From Streptomyces smyrnaeus (GTDB taxonomy: Bacteria > Actinomycetota > Actinomycetes > Streptomycetales > Streptomycetaceae): a DNA stretch of 64,000 nt. Positions 40,877 through 48,944 of the stretch are shown here, in pieces; within the stretch, counting starts at the first letter, position 1, and every line of letters begins with the position of its first letter. The DNA is taken from NCBI RefSeq assembly GCF_017676345.1, contig NZ_JAFFZM010000015.1, positions 175,084-239,083 on the forward strand, read 5' to 3'. The position numbers were made by a program, and so were the translations under genes. The notes beneath the pieces were generated by a model. That model was not told where the DNA came from, searched no databases, and saw only the letters and a program-made list of their open reading frames with translations.

Positions 40877-40900
40877 GTCACGCTGAGTCGTGAGCGTGAC
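40877..40900. promoter_or_regulatory. Inverted repeat upstream of the XRE regulator
   Basis: GTCACGCT (40877-40884) and AGCGTGAC (40893-40900) are perfect eight-base arms around eight bases, 43 bp before the XRE start. Just upstream GGCACTTCG and GGTACGCGGAG-like units occur twice (40817-40870), including CACTTCGAGTG. This is the likely control region for the ATPase/XRE/DUF397 set. Confidence 0.5.
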
Positions 40901-40943
40901 GGCCGTGAGGAGCCGTCGCGGTACGGACGGAGAGGGGCGGGGT

Positions 40944-41843
40944 ATGGACATCGCCGAGGAAGACGCCGACGGGCCCGAGTACGGAGCGGGAGACACCGAC
41001 GAGCGGTCGGTTCCGGAGGGGGAGTGGGAGCGGGAACCCCACCCGTCGGACAGTCTGCGCACCTTCGGGGCGGTCGTCCAGGCGCTGCGCGAACATGCGG
41101 GGCTCAGCCGCGCGGAACTGGCCACCCGCGTGCGGTTCTCCAAGCACACGGTGGAGTCCGTCGAGTTGGGACGCCGCATGCCGGACGACGAGTTCGTGGA
41201 GCGCGCGGAGGCTGCGCTGGGCAACACCGGCGCCCTGCGGAATGCTGCCCGCCACCTCACCCGGGGCGAAGCGGGGCTCGCCGCGTGGTTCCGCCGCTGG
41301 GCTCGGCTGGAACGGAAGGCGGTCAGCCTGTGCACGTACGAGTGCCGACTGGTGCCCGGGCTGTTGCAGTCGGAGGCGTATGCGCGGGCGGTATTTGACG
41401 GCACGATCCCGTTGCGGACCGACGCGGAGATGGAGACGCAGCTCACCGCGCGATTGGAGCGTCAGGCAATGATGCGGGAGCGACCGAAGGTGCCGTTCAG
41501 CTTCATCGTCGAGGAGTATGTGTTCCGACGACGGTTCGGCGATGCGGAGGCGATGTGCGAACTCGTGGACCACGTCCTTGAGTGCAGTGCTCCGCGCAAC
41601 GTGACGCTTCAGGTAGTTCCACTGGAGTCTGGGCTGCATGCGTGTCTGGACGGGCCTGTTCAGATCTTGGAGACCCCTGCGGGGCAGCGGCTCTGCTATT
41701 CCGAAGGGCAGCGGAACGGGCGGCTGATTTCGGACCGGAAAGAGGTAAGTCTCCTCTGCCAGCGCTATGACACACTGCGCTCGCAGGCCCTGAGCCCCAC
41801 GGAGTCCCGGGCCTTGCTGGAGCGACTGCGAGGAGAGCTATGA
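40944..41843 (+). CDS. XRE/DUF5753 helix-turn-helix regulator
   Basis: 299 residues from ATG 40944 (GAGGGGCGGGG upstream). The helix-turn-helix lies around residues 40-95 (VVQALREHAGLSRAELATRVRFSKHTVESVELG), followed by the DUF5753 domain (LCTYECRLVPGLLQSEAYARAVF, ERPKVPFSFIVEEYVFRRRFG, NVTLQVVPLESGLHACLDGP). Proteins of this group pair with DUF397 proteins and often an ATP-binding partner, and influence development and secondary metabolism in Streptomyces. An acidic N-terminal stretch of about 30 residues precedes the DNA-binding domain. Confidence 0.93.
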   Translation: MDIAEEDADGPEYGAGDTDERSVPEGEWEREPHPSDSLRTFGAVVQALREHAGLSRAELATRVRFSKHTVESVELGRRMPDDEFVERAEAALGNTGALRNAARHLTRGEAGLAAWFRRWARLERKAVSLCTYECRLVPGLLQSEAYARAVFDGTIPLRTDAEMETQLTARLERQAMMRERPKVPFSFIVEEYVFRRRFGDAEAMCELVDHVLECSAPRNVTLQVVPLESGLHACLDGPVQILETPAGQRLCYSEGQRNGRLISDRKEVSLLCQRYDTLRSQALSPTESRALLERLRGEL

Positions 41844-42031
41844 GCAGCGGTATGACGGAACTTGCCTGGTTCAAGTCCAGCTACAGCGGCAGTGATGGCG
41901 ACAGCTGCGTGGAGGTCGCGATCGCCGAGCAGGCCGTCCTCGTACGCGACTCCAAGGATGTGTCCCGTCAGCCGTTCACGGTGGGCCGCGAGGGCTGGAG
42001 ACGGTTCGTGCGCTTCGCGTCGGAGCACTGA
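41840..42031 (+). CDS. DUF397 protein
   Basis: 63 residues: ELAWFKSSYSGSDGDSCVEVAI, VLVRDSKDVSRQPFTVGREGW, F-x-x-F ending. This is the complete DUF397 domain. Members act as small partners, often antagonists, of the adjacent XRE/DUF5753 regulator. The ATG overlaps the regulator's stop by four bases (ATGA), ensuring matched synthesis. Confidence 0.93.
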   Translation: MSSGMTELAWFKSSYSGSDGDSCVEVAIAEQAVLVRDSKDVSRQPFTVGREGWRRFVRFASEH

Positions 42032-42129
42032 GAGGGCGGAGCGTGACGTCTCGCCGCGGCCCCGTCAGCCCCTGCGCTCCTGGGCCCGGCCAGCCCTCTG
42101 AAGGGAACTGGTCGAGCAGTTCCTGGTCG

Positions 42130-42235
42130 ACTACCAGTGGCGATGATCGCCCGCTTGAGCTGCGTGAATCGGGTCGCGTCGTGGGGATGGGCGCGCAGGT
42201 AGTCCCAGTGGCGGCTCCTGTCAGGCGCGGGAAAG
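42130..42235 (-). pseudogene. Relic of a GrpB-like (UPF0157) C-terminus
   Basis: Minus-strand translation reads APDRSRHWDYLRAHPHDATR then FTQLKRAIIATG, which resembles the FRDYLRAHPE..YAALKR end of GrpB-family proteins. No upstream portion of the gene is present: the neighbouring frame belongs to the DUF1023 locus. It looks like the 3' remnant of a lost gene. Confidence 0.35.
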
Positions 42236-42799
42236 GTCGGTGCCTTCCGGGGCTTGGTAGCAGGGCGAGATGAGGGTGACGTCCATCTGTGGCTTGAGGT
42301 CACCCGAGCGTGTCTTCAGTGCCCTGATCGCCACACGATGCCCGGAGGTAGTGTGTACCGCCATGATCTCCGGATTGCGGGCCCTGCTGTTCATAGGCCC
42401 GTCCTTGGTAATACGCCACCCCATGCCCGGAAGTCGGGAGCGTAGGTTCTCCATGGCGGTGTCGAAATCGTCCGGGTCCGCTTCCCACAGTGCCCAGGGA
42501 TGGTCCACTCTGTAGTAGGTGGTGAAATCCGGGTCAATGGCGTCACACGGTCCGGCGGCTGCAGGAATGTGACTTGGGTTACCGGGGATGCCCATGGCAT
42601 CCACCAGCCGGGACGACATCTGGTTGACCTCGTCTTCTGCCTGGCGCACTGGGCGCACCTCGGGTGTATATCCGAGCTTTCTGCGCACCTTGGACGGCTT
42701 GGCGACCCGTTTGAGGCCAGATTTGTCCATGATCGAGCGTCCCCTCAGTGGAATCAGGCTCAGTAGGGCTGCAACGGTTGCTTTCCGGTGTCCGGTCAC
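42221..42799 (-). CDS. Former lipoprotein, lipobox cysteine replaced by Arg
   Basis: 192 residues from GTG 42799, overlapping the hydrolase stop by four bases (GTGA). The N-terminus TGHRKATVAALLSLIPLRGRSIM has the charge and length of a lipoprotein signal, but the expected L-A-G-C reads L-R-G-R, with Arg21 where the Cys should be, and an Arg within the hydrophobic core. The rest contains two cysteines (AGPCDAIDPDF, LISPCYQAP) and DHPWALWEADPDDFDTAM. I recall lipoproteins of this general form after DUF1023 hydrolases; function unknown. ATG 42730 would give a cytoplasmic version. Confidence 0.65.
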   Translation of the reverse strand: MTGHRKATVAALLSLIPLRGRSIMDKSGLKRVAKPSKVRRKLGYTPEVRPVRQAEDEVNQMSSRLVDAMGIPGNPSHIPAAAGPCDAIDPDFTTYYRVDHPWALWEADPDDFDTAMENLRSRLPGMGWRITKDGPMNSRARNPEIMAVHTTSGHRVAIRALKTRSGDLKPQMDVTLISPCYQAPEGTDLSRA

Positions 42800-44496
42800 T
42801 GTTTGAGCGTGACGTTGGTGTAGTCACCGGCCACTACCTGGGCCATGTTATATAGGCTGACCGTCGGGTCGCCGTCGGGTTTTTCGTCCCAGAACTTGCC
42901 ATGCCCCATGGGTCCTCTCCATGGGCCGTAGTCCATGACGTTGCCTCCGAAGCGCGTGTCGGTGGGTATTGCCCGGTCCGGGCCGCCGCCGTGGAAGGCG
43001 CGTCCTCCCTGGCGCACCATGGTGTCATCGACCGTATTGTCGGCGGCAACGGCCCATACATGGTCGGCGCCGACGCCGAGGTCTTCCGCACGGCGCACGT
43101 GGACGCCGGGAGAGCCCTGGAACATGATGTCGTCGGCCGCGAGGTGGTGGCCCTTGGCGGCTTCGCCGACAACCGCGGAGCCGTAGGAGTGGCCGGAGAC
43201 GGTGGTGTGCGAGGCGTCCGGTCCGCCCTGGGCTGCCTGGGTGCCCTCGGTGAACCCCCGGAGGGGTTCGGCCCCCTCGTCGGCGAACTTGCCACGGGTC
43301 GGGTTGTGGCCGGGGCTGATGTCGGGGGCGTCGTAGTCCAGCCACGTGATCGTCGATACCGAGGCGTCGCGGCCGGCTGCTTTGGCCGAGTGCCGCCACA
43401 GGCGGTCCATGCGGTGCAGGTCTCCGTCGATGGTGGAGAGTTTCGCCGTGGTTCCGGGCACGTGGATGGCGGTGTGGTCGGCGGTGTCGGGGTTGCCGTT
43501 GGCCAGGATGATCCGCCCGTCTCCGCGGCCCTTGGGGTCGAAGCCGAGCAGGTATGCAGAGGGGAGCTCTTTGATGCCGGTTCGGTCGAAGCGGCTCTCA
43601 ATGGCTTCGATACCCTTGAGGGTCTCGTTGATGTGGTTCCTGCGGTCCTTCCAGCCGGACGGTTTTTCCGTCAGCAACTGGTTGAGTTCGGTCTCGTAGC
43701 GGCCTTCGGTCGTGGCCAGCTCGGCGCGGTTGGCTTCGTCGCGTATGTCGGCGGGCAGTCCGTCGAGCGCGCCGATCTCTGCGGGGTAGAGGGCGAGGTA
43801 GTGGTCCCTTTCCTCATCGTCGAGGAGGTCCCACCACCGTTTGTTCTCCTTCGGGCTCCTGCCCTCGGGGGGGTGGGGAAGGTCGGGCCCGGTTTTGGCG
43901 GCGGCTTTCCGGGAGGCTTCGGCGTCGGCAGCGGTGTCGTTCCAGTCTCCGGACGAGACGTGCAGTTCGTCGTCTGCTTTCAGGCGCCGCAGGACGCGGG
44001 CGTATGTCTTGTCGGCCTCGGTTGCTTGCTCGACGGCGTCGAAGATTTCCTGGGCGATCTCCCGGGCTCTCATTTTCTTGATGTCGGCGCCGTTGGTTGT
44101 ACTGCCGTAGGGTTTGCTTTCGTCGTCGTCTTCCGTGACGGCGGAGGAATAGGAGACGGAGCCGTCGGACTCGACGGTGAAACCTTCGCGCTTGGCCTCT
44201 TGCAGGGTCTGGTTGAGCTTGGTCTTGGCTTTGCACAGAATTTCTTGCAGCAGGTCGATGTTGGTGCGTATCAGCCCGGTCTGGCCCTGCATGTAGTGGA
44301 AGTTGTCTGCAAGCTGGCCCACTTGACGCAGGGCAGCATTGGCGGCGCGGCCTGCGAGCTTGCCTCGGATGCCGGGGGCAACGTTTCTGTTGAGCTCGTC
44401 TTTGCCGCGATCTCCTGCGGAGGAGAGACTCTTGTAGAGATCCGCGGCGCGACCCAGGGCTTCGGTGTCGAGCTCGGCGAGCGTCTGCCATTTCAC
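42796..44496 (-). CDS. DUF1023 alpha/beta hydrolase with WXG100-like N-terminus
   Basis: 566 residues. The first 190 are helical and Lys/Asp-rich (KWQTLAELDTEALGRAADLY, GKLAGRAANAALRQVGQLADNF), like ESX/WXG100-associated proteins. The C-terminal half is the DUF1023 hydrolase: AYLLGFDPKGRGDGRIILANG, THITWLDYDAP-type block and nucleophile elbow TVSGHSYGSAVVG, later WAVAADNTVDD. Such proteins are probably exported or act at the envelope; the substrate is unknown. It lies between a small helical partner (6 bp upstream) and a lipoprotein-like gene (overlapping). Confidence 0.85.
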   Translation of the reverse strand: MKWQTLAELDTEALGRAADLYKSLSSAGDRGKDELNRNVAPGIRGKLAGRAANAALRQVGQLADNFHYMQGQTGLIRTNIDLLQEILCKAKTKLNQTLQEAKREGFTVESDGSVSYSSAVTEDDDESKPYGSTTNGADIKKMRAREIAQEIFDAVEQATEADKTYARVLRRLKADDELHVSSGDWNDTAADAEASRKAAAKTGPDLPHPPEGRSPKENKRWWDLLDDEERDHYLALYPAEIGALDGLPADIRDEANRAELATTEGRYETELNQLLTEKPSGWKDRRNHINETLKGIEAIESRFDRTGIKELPSAYLLGFDPKGRGDGRIILANGNPDTADHTAIHVPGTTAKLSTIDGDLHRMDRLWRHSAKAAGRDASVSTITWLDYDAPDISPGHNPTRGKFADEGAEPLRGFTEGTQAAQGGPDASHTTVSGHSYGSAVVGEAAKGHHLAADDIMFQGSPGVHVRRAEDLGVGADHVWAVAADNTVDDTMVRQGGRAFHGGGPDRAIPTDTRFGGNVMDYGPWRGPMGHGKFWDEKPDGDPTVSLYNMAQVVAGDYTNVTLKQ

Positions 44497-44502
44497 CGTC
44501 TC

Positions 44503-45015
44503 TCACCGCCCGGGGGTGTCGCGGTAGCGGTGTGAGAGCCGGTCGAATTCGCTGCCGCGTTCTTCGTCGTTGTTGTGCTGCATGGTGCCTGCGTTGTGCA
44601 TGCTCCCGGCCAGGCGGGTGCAGCGGTCTGCGACTTTGTCGGCGTACTCAACCCATGAGCTGTGCAGAGTATCGGCGATGACGCCGGCACACTCGAAGTC
44701 CCCGTCGGTCCCGTCCAGGCCGAAGAGCATGTTGACGCCGAGCGTGTCGACGAACATTTGCATTCCGGCCTGGCTGAGGGGCCGCTTGAGCTGGTCGGTG
44801 TCGTGCGCGGCCTTGCGCCAGGCGGCCCGGTCGGAGACGGTCTGTCCGTCCGAACCGGTCTCGTCCGACTGAGGCTTGGCCCCGCCTGCCAGCTGCAACC
44901 GCGCCGACCCATGACTGTCGGGGGATAAGTCGTTGATCGCCGAAGACCCAGGCTCGGCGATGGTATGCGGGTCGGGAACTCCGATCACATCGTGGATCGC
45001 CGAACGCTCAACCAC
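44503..45015 (-). CDS. Small helical partner of the DUF1023 hydrolase
   Basis: About 170 residues from GTG 45015. After a disordered Ser/Asp/Gly-rich 70 residues, a helical C-terminal half reads AAWRKAAHDTDQLKRPLSQAGMQMFVDTL, GVIADTLHSSWVEYADKVADRC and SEFDRLSHRYRDTPG. The Trp-containing helix pair resembles WXG100-type proteins but lacks a plain WxG. It ends six bases before the hydrolase start. Likely a secretion or complex partner of the hydrolase; inference from size and position. Confidence 0.65.
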   Translation of the reverse strand: MVERSAIHDVIGVPDPHTIAEPGSSAINDLSPDSHGSARLQLAGGAKPQSDETGSDGQTVSDRAAWRKAAHDTDQLKRPLSQAGMQMFVDTLGVNMLFGLDGTDGDFECAGVIADTLHSSWVEYADKVADRCTRLAGSMHNAGTMQHNNDEERGSEFDRLSHRYRDTPGR

Positions 45016-45086
45016 GTGCTGCCCCCGTACCTTCTCGCTGGTTGAGTGTGCCCGCCGGGGGTCGGGTGCCGGCAGGACGGTGATAA

Positions 45087-45605
45087 CTATAGTTCGCAAC
45101 CGATCAGGTCGGTGCCCCATTGGGTCGTTTCAGGCGAAGTTGAGTACGTGTACTCAGGCGTTCTGTGTCGGTTGGGGCAGTTGGCCACCGATGTCCCCGT
45201 CGGCGTGCCAGAGGGGCGACACATGTTGAACGGGTACACGCGGTACAGGGCCGTGGCGCGGTATCGGCCTTCGACTCCAGTGACGCTGTCGCAGGCAGCG
45301 GCGTGTCCCCTTCGGTCCGGGGGAGGGACCGTAAGGGGGAACGCACCGCGTGCGGCCAGGGTCTGCAACTCGCCGCTTCCGCAGCCTTGTTGCCGGTAGG
45401 CGCAGTGCGCGACCGGGTCAACGCAGAACGTCAAGCATGTGAGTTTGCCGTCGTCCCCCCGGTGCTGCCGCTCCACTGCGACCAGGATGGCCCCAGAGCC
45501 GCCGAACGTGTTGGGCTTTCCACTCGGACCCTTGCCCGCGGTTCGCCGAACAGCTGGGCACCAGCCCGGGGCAGTGGCTGCTCCGCCGGAGCGTCGACGG
45601 GGCAC
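45087..45605 (-). CDS. Cysteine-rich protein of unknown function, N-terminus unclear
   Basis: The minus-strand frame ending TAG at 45087 has convincing codon choice (TAC, AAC, TTC, GAC) and reads SGKPNTFGGSGAILVAVERQ, LTCLTFCVDPVAHCAYRQQGCG, YRVYPFNMCRPSGTPTG, NRHRTPEYTYS and ends LIGCEL, with at least eight cysteines. This suggests an exported, disulphide-bonded domain. No signal peptide or ribosome site is found; GTG 45605 is only the furthest plausible start, and the frame is squeezed against the murA-like gene end. It may be a truncated gene belonging to the DUF1023 locus. Confidence 0.5.
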   Translation of the reverse strand: MPRRRSGGAATAPGWCPAVRRTAGKGPSGKPNTFGGSGAILVAVERQHRGDDGKLTCLTFCVDPVAHCAYRQQGCGSGELQTLAARGAFPLTVPPPDRRGHAAACDSVTGVEGRYRATALYRVYPFNMCRPSGTPTGTSVANCPNRHRTPEYTYSTSPETTQWGTDLIGCEL

Positions 45606-45655
45606 GGTCTTGCTGGAGCAGGCCGACGGCTCCGGGAAGCCGCGGCCGCCGCCCC

Positions 45656-47185
45656 TCAGATGTCGCGGAACGTCTCGATCTGGGCGCCGACTTCGTTGAG
45701 GCGTTCGGCCAGGTCCTCGTAGCCGCGGTTGATGACGTAGACGTTCCGCAGCACCGAGGTGCCCTCCGCGGCCATCATGGCCAGCAGCACCACGACGGCC
45801 GGGCGGAGTGCCGGGGGGCACATCATCTCGGCGGCGCGCCAGCGGGTGGGGCCCTCGACCAGTACCCGGTGCGGGTCGAGCAACTGCAGCCTGCCGCCGA
45901 GCCGGTTGAGGTCGGTGAGGTAGATGGCGCGGTTGTCGTAGACCCAGTCGTGGATGAGGGTCTTGCCCTGCGCGGAGGCGGCGATGGCGGCGAAGAAGGG
46001 GACGTTGTCGATGTTGAGGCCGGGGAAGGGCATCGGGTGGATCTTGTCGATGGGCGCCTCCAGCTTGGAGGGGCGCACCGTCAGGTCCGTCAGCCGGGTA
46101 CGGCCGTTGTCGGCCGCGTACTCCGCGCTGCGGTCGAAGTCGAGGCCCATCTCCTCCAGGACCGCGAGTTCGATCTCCATGAACTCGGCCGGCACCCGGC
46201 ACACCGTCAGCTCGGACTCGGTGACGATGGCTGCGGCGACCAGGCTCATCGCCTCGACCGGGTCCTCGGAGGGCGAGTAGTCCACATCGGTGTCGATGAC
46301 GGGCACGCCGTGCACCGTCAGCGTCGTCGAGCCGATGCCCTCGACCCGTACGCCCAGCTGCTCCAGGAAGAAGCACAGGTCCTGGACCATGTAGTTGGAC
46401 GAGGCGTTGCGGATGACCGTGACGCCGTCGTGCCGGGCGGCGGCCAGCAGCGCGTTCTCGGTGACGGTGTCCCCGCGCTCGGTCAGCACGATCGGCCGTT
46501 TGGGTGCGACGCCCGTCTCCACCTCGGCGTGGTAGATGCCCTCGGTGGCGGTGACCGCCAGGCCGAAGTGGCGCAGCGCGCTCATGTGCGGCTCGACCGT
46601 GCGGGTGCCCAGGTCGCAACCGCCCGCGTAGGGGATGCGGAAGCGGTCCATCCGGTGCAGCAGCGGGCCGAGGAACATGATGATGCTCCGTGTGCGGCGC
46701 GCCGCCTCCTGGTCGATGGAGTCCAGGTCGAGTTCGGCCGGCGGGACGATCTCCAGATCCGCGCCTCCGTTGATCCACCGGGTGCGGACGCCGATGGAGG
46801 AGAGCACCTCCAGGATGCGGTAGACCTCCTCGATGCGGGCGACCCGGCGCAGCACCGTACGGCCGGAGTTGAGGAGGGAGGCGCACAGCAGGGCCACGCA
46901 CGCGTTCTTGCTCGTCTTGACGTCGATGCTGCCGGAGAGCTGCCGTCCGCCCACCACTCGCAGATGCATCGGGCCCGAGTAACCAAGGGACACGATTTCG
47001 CTGTCCAGCGCCTCGGAGATCCGGGCGATCATCTCAAGGCTGATGTTCTGGTTCCCGCGCTCGATCCGGTTGACGGCGCTCTGGCTGGTGCCGAGCGCTT
47101 CCGCCAGTTGCGACTGGGTCCAGCCCCGGTGCTGACGGGCGTCGCGGATCAACTGGCCGATACGTGCGAGGTAGTCGTCGGTCAT
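45656..47185 (-). CDS. HTH-MurA fusion: UDP-GlcNAc enolpyruvyltransferase with N-terminal XRE domain
   Basis: 509 residues. Residues 7-63 are an XRE helix-turn-helix (IRDARQHRGWTQSQLAEALGTSQSAVNRIERG). From about 72 on it is a complete enolpyruvyltransferase: VKTSKNACVALL (Lys93-Asn94 at the UDP-sugar site), RSIIMFLGPLL, active-site Cys190 in PYAGGCDLGTRTVEPH, and a C-terminal LRPAVVVLLAMMAAEGTSVLRN. Enzymes of this family start peptidoglycan synthesis; Cys190 also marks fosfomycin sensitivity. The DNA-binding domain implies a regulatory role, perhaps autoregulation. The ATG has no ribosome site; TACCGT lies seven bases upstream, so it is probably leaderless. Confidence 0.9.
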   Translation of the reverse strand: MTDDYLARIGQLIRDARQHRGWTQSQLAEALGTSQSAVNRIERGNQNISLEMIARISEALDSEIVSLGYSGPMHLRVVGGRQLSGSIDVKTSKNACVALLCASLLNSGRTVLRRVARIEEVYRILEVLSSIGVRTRWINGGADLEIVPPAELDLDSIDQEAARRTRSIIMFLGPLLHRMDRFRIPYAGGCDLGTRTVEPHMSALRHFGLAVTATEGIYHAEVETGVAPKRPIVLTERGDTVTENALLAAARHDGVTVIRNASSNYMVQDLCFFLEQLGVRVEGIGSTTLTVHGVPVIDTDVDYSPSEDPVEAMSLVAAAIVTESELTVCRVPAEFMEIELAVLEEMGLDFDRSAEYAADNGRTRLTDLTVRPSKLEAPIDKIHPMPFPGLNIDNVPFFAAIAASAQGKTLIHDWVYDNRAIYLTDLNRLGGRLQLLDPHRVLVEGPTRWRAAEMMCPPALRPAVVVLLAMMAAEGTSVLRNVYVINRGYEDLAERLNEVGAQIETFRDI

Positions 47186-47196
47186 AGAGGAAACGG

Positions 47197-47214
47197 TATC
47201 TCAGATCTGAGATA
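47197..47214. promoter_or_regulatory. Perfect 18-bp palindrome on the HTH-MurA promoter
   Basis: TATCTCAGATCTGAGATA is fully self-complementary, 12 bp upstream of the ATG, and overlaps the presumed -10. It has the same TATCTC-N6-GAGATA frame as the site at 48862-48885. Candidate operator for the fusion protein itself or for a MarR-type regulator such as TamR. Confidence 0.65.
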
Positions 47215-47375
47215 GGAACGCACCCGGGGGTGGTGAGACGCGTGTGCCGCCCGGGCAACCGCCCGAATGCCGCAGCCAGGTTGCGCTCCCACCAGATGTG
47301 GTGCAGGCGGGGCCCTGCGCCCCGGACCTGTGACCCGTCCTACGCCCCGGCCGGGTCGGTCCTCGCCCGGTCGGG

Positions 47376-48749
47376 TCAGTCCTCGCCGCGTGCCCTGAGC
47401 ACCAGCTTGTTGACGCCCCACAAGGCGATGCCGATCAGCACCAGGATGCCCGCCCGGATGTAGACACCGGTGTCGCGGTCGGCCAGCGGGCCGGCCAGGA
47501 CCAGTGCGGTGACGGCGCCCAGTACGGGCAGGGCGGTCGGGACGCGGAAGTGCTGGTGTGCGACCCGGTCGCGACGCAGTACCAGCACCGCCACGTTCAC
47601 CACGGCGAACACGCACAGCAGCAGAAAGGACGTGGTGTCCCCGAGGCCGGCGATCTCGCCCGTCGACACCAGGCCGACGGCGATCAGCGTCACGAAGACG
47701 ATGCCGGCGACGGGGGTGCGGCGACCGGGGAGCACTCTGCCCATCGCGCGGGGCAGAATGCGCTCGTTGGCCATGCCGTAGCACAACCGGGAGGCCATCA
47801 TGATGTTGATCAGCGCGGAGTTGGCGACGGCGAACAGGGCGATCAGGGCGAAGAGCCGGTGCGGGAAGTCGACCCCGCCGGCCTTGACCACCTCCAGCAG
47901 CGGCCCGCTCGATCCTGCCAGTGTGCTGGTCGGTACGAGCAGCGAGGAGATCAGGGCGACGAGGACGTAGACGGTGCCGGTGACCGCGACGCCGATGAAG
48001 ATGCCGCGCGGAAACGTCCGCTGCGGGTCCACGGTCTCCTCCGCCATGTTGACCGAGTCCTCGAACCCGACGAATGCGAAGAAGCCCAGCGCGGTGGCGC
48101 CCAGCACTCCGGAGATCAGCGCATAGCCGGTGCCGCCGGTCTCCAGGTCGCCCAGCCGGGAGGGTTCGCCGTCGCCGGTGAGCACCGCGGCGGCTCCGAC
48201 GGTGAGGATGACGGTCAGACCGGTGAGCTCCACCACGGTGAAGACGACGTTGGTCTTCACCGACTCCGAGACGCCGCGCAGGGTCAGTCCGGCCAGCGCC
48301 AGTACGAACAGGATCGCCACCAGGGTCGGCGGCAGGGCGCCGTTCGTCAGTTCGTCGAGGTAGTCCCCGCTGAAGGCCCGTGCCGCGGCGCTGGCGGAGG
48401 CCAGCCCGGAGCACATCACCATGAAGGCGACGATGAACGTCAGGAAGGGCACCTTGAAGGCGCGCTGGGTGTAGAGCGCGGCTCCGGCGGCCTTGGGGTA
48501 CTTGCCGACCAGTTCCACGTACGAGGCCGCTGTCAGCATCGCCACGACGAAGCCGATGGCGAAGGGCAGCCACAGCGCTCCGCCGACCTTGCCGGCGACC
48601 TTGCCGGTGGTGGCGTAGATGCCGGTGCCCAGAATGTCCCCGATCACGAACAGCACCAGCAGCTTGGGCCCGATGGCCCGCTTCAGCGCGGGCTCGTGCG
48701 GGGCTTCGGCGCCGTGCGGTCCGGGGGCCGGCGGGTCTGTGGAGGCCAC
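47376..48749 (-). CDS. APC-family amino-acid permease
   Basis: 457 residues, about 12 helices. N-terminal KRAIGPKLLVLFVIGDILGTGIYATTGKVA, then FFAFVGFEDSVNMAEETVDPQRTFPRGIF, MASRLCYGMANERILPRAMG, all typical of the APC superfamily. GTG 48749 with GTGGAGCC upstream. It is transcribed away from aconitase; a 24-bp inverted repeat and an iron box lie in the 279-bp shared region. Substrate unknown. It lies upstream of the HTH-MurA gene on the same strand, separated by 190 bp. Confidence 0.88.
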   Translation of the reverse strand: MASTDPPAPGPHGAEAPHEPALKRAIGPKLLVLFVIGDILGTGIYATTGKVAGKVGGALWLPFAIGFVVAMLTAASYVELVGKYPKAAGAALYTQRAFKVPFLTFIVAFMVMCSGLASASAAARAFSGDYLDELTNGALPPTLVAILFVLALAGLTLRGVSESVKTNVVFTVVELTGLTVILTVGAAAVLTGDGEPSRLGDLETGGTGYALISGVLGATALGFFAFVGFEDSVNMAEETVDPQRTFPRGIFIGVAVTGTVYVLVALISSLLVPTSTLAGSSGPLLEVVKAGGVDFPHRLFALIALFAVANSALINIMMASRLCYGMANERILPRAMGRVLPGRRTPVAGIVFVTLIAVGLVSTGEIAGLGDTTSFLLLCVFAVVNVAVLVLRRDRVAHQHFRVPTALPVLGAVTALVLAGPLADRDTGVYIRAGILVLIGIALWGVNKLVLRARGED

Positions 48750-48861
48750 GGCTCCACTGTGGGACAGGCGAAGGCCTCAGGTCCATGGCGCGTGCGTGTG
48801 TCGGCGCGGCGCGCGGTGGGCACCCGGGGGCAGGCATGACCGGCGGGCGGTCGTGTATTAG

Positions 48862-48885
48862 AGTTATCTCGACATCGAGATAACT
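48862..48885. promoter_or_regulatory. TamR-like inverted repeat between permease and aconitase
   Basis: AGTTATCTCG (48862-48871) and CGAGATAACT (48876-48885) are perfect ten-base arms around ACAT. The inner TATCTC-N6-GAGATA matches the palindrome at 47197-47214. In S. coelicolor the citrate-responsive MarR-family regulator TamR is reported to bind inverted repeats near the aconitase gene; this site fits that kind of operator. Confidence 0.7.
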
Positions 48886-48944
48886 GGCGACGGCATACGT
48901 CGCGGTCGCTGTCGCAGGGCGGAAACGGGTTGGCGTCGGTAGGG

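Noticed and set aside
42221..45605. Prophage or integrative element
   Set aside because: No integrase, attachment-site duplication, replication or structural phage genes are present; the gene set fits a chromosomal DUF1023 locus.
45165..45722. Plus-strand protein opposite the cysteine-rich gene
   Set aside because: Arg/Gly/Pro-rich shadow with no ribosome site or motif; the minus frame has the coding-like codon pattern.
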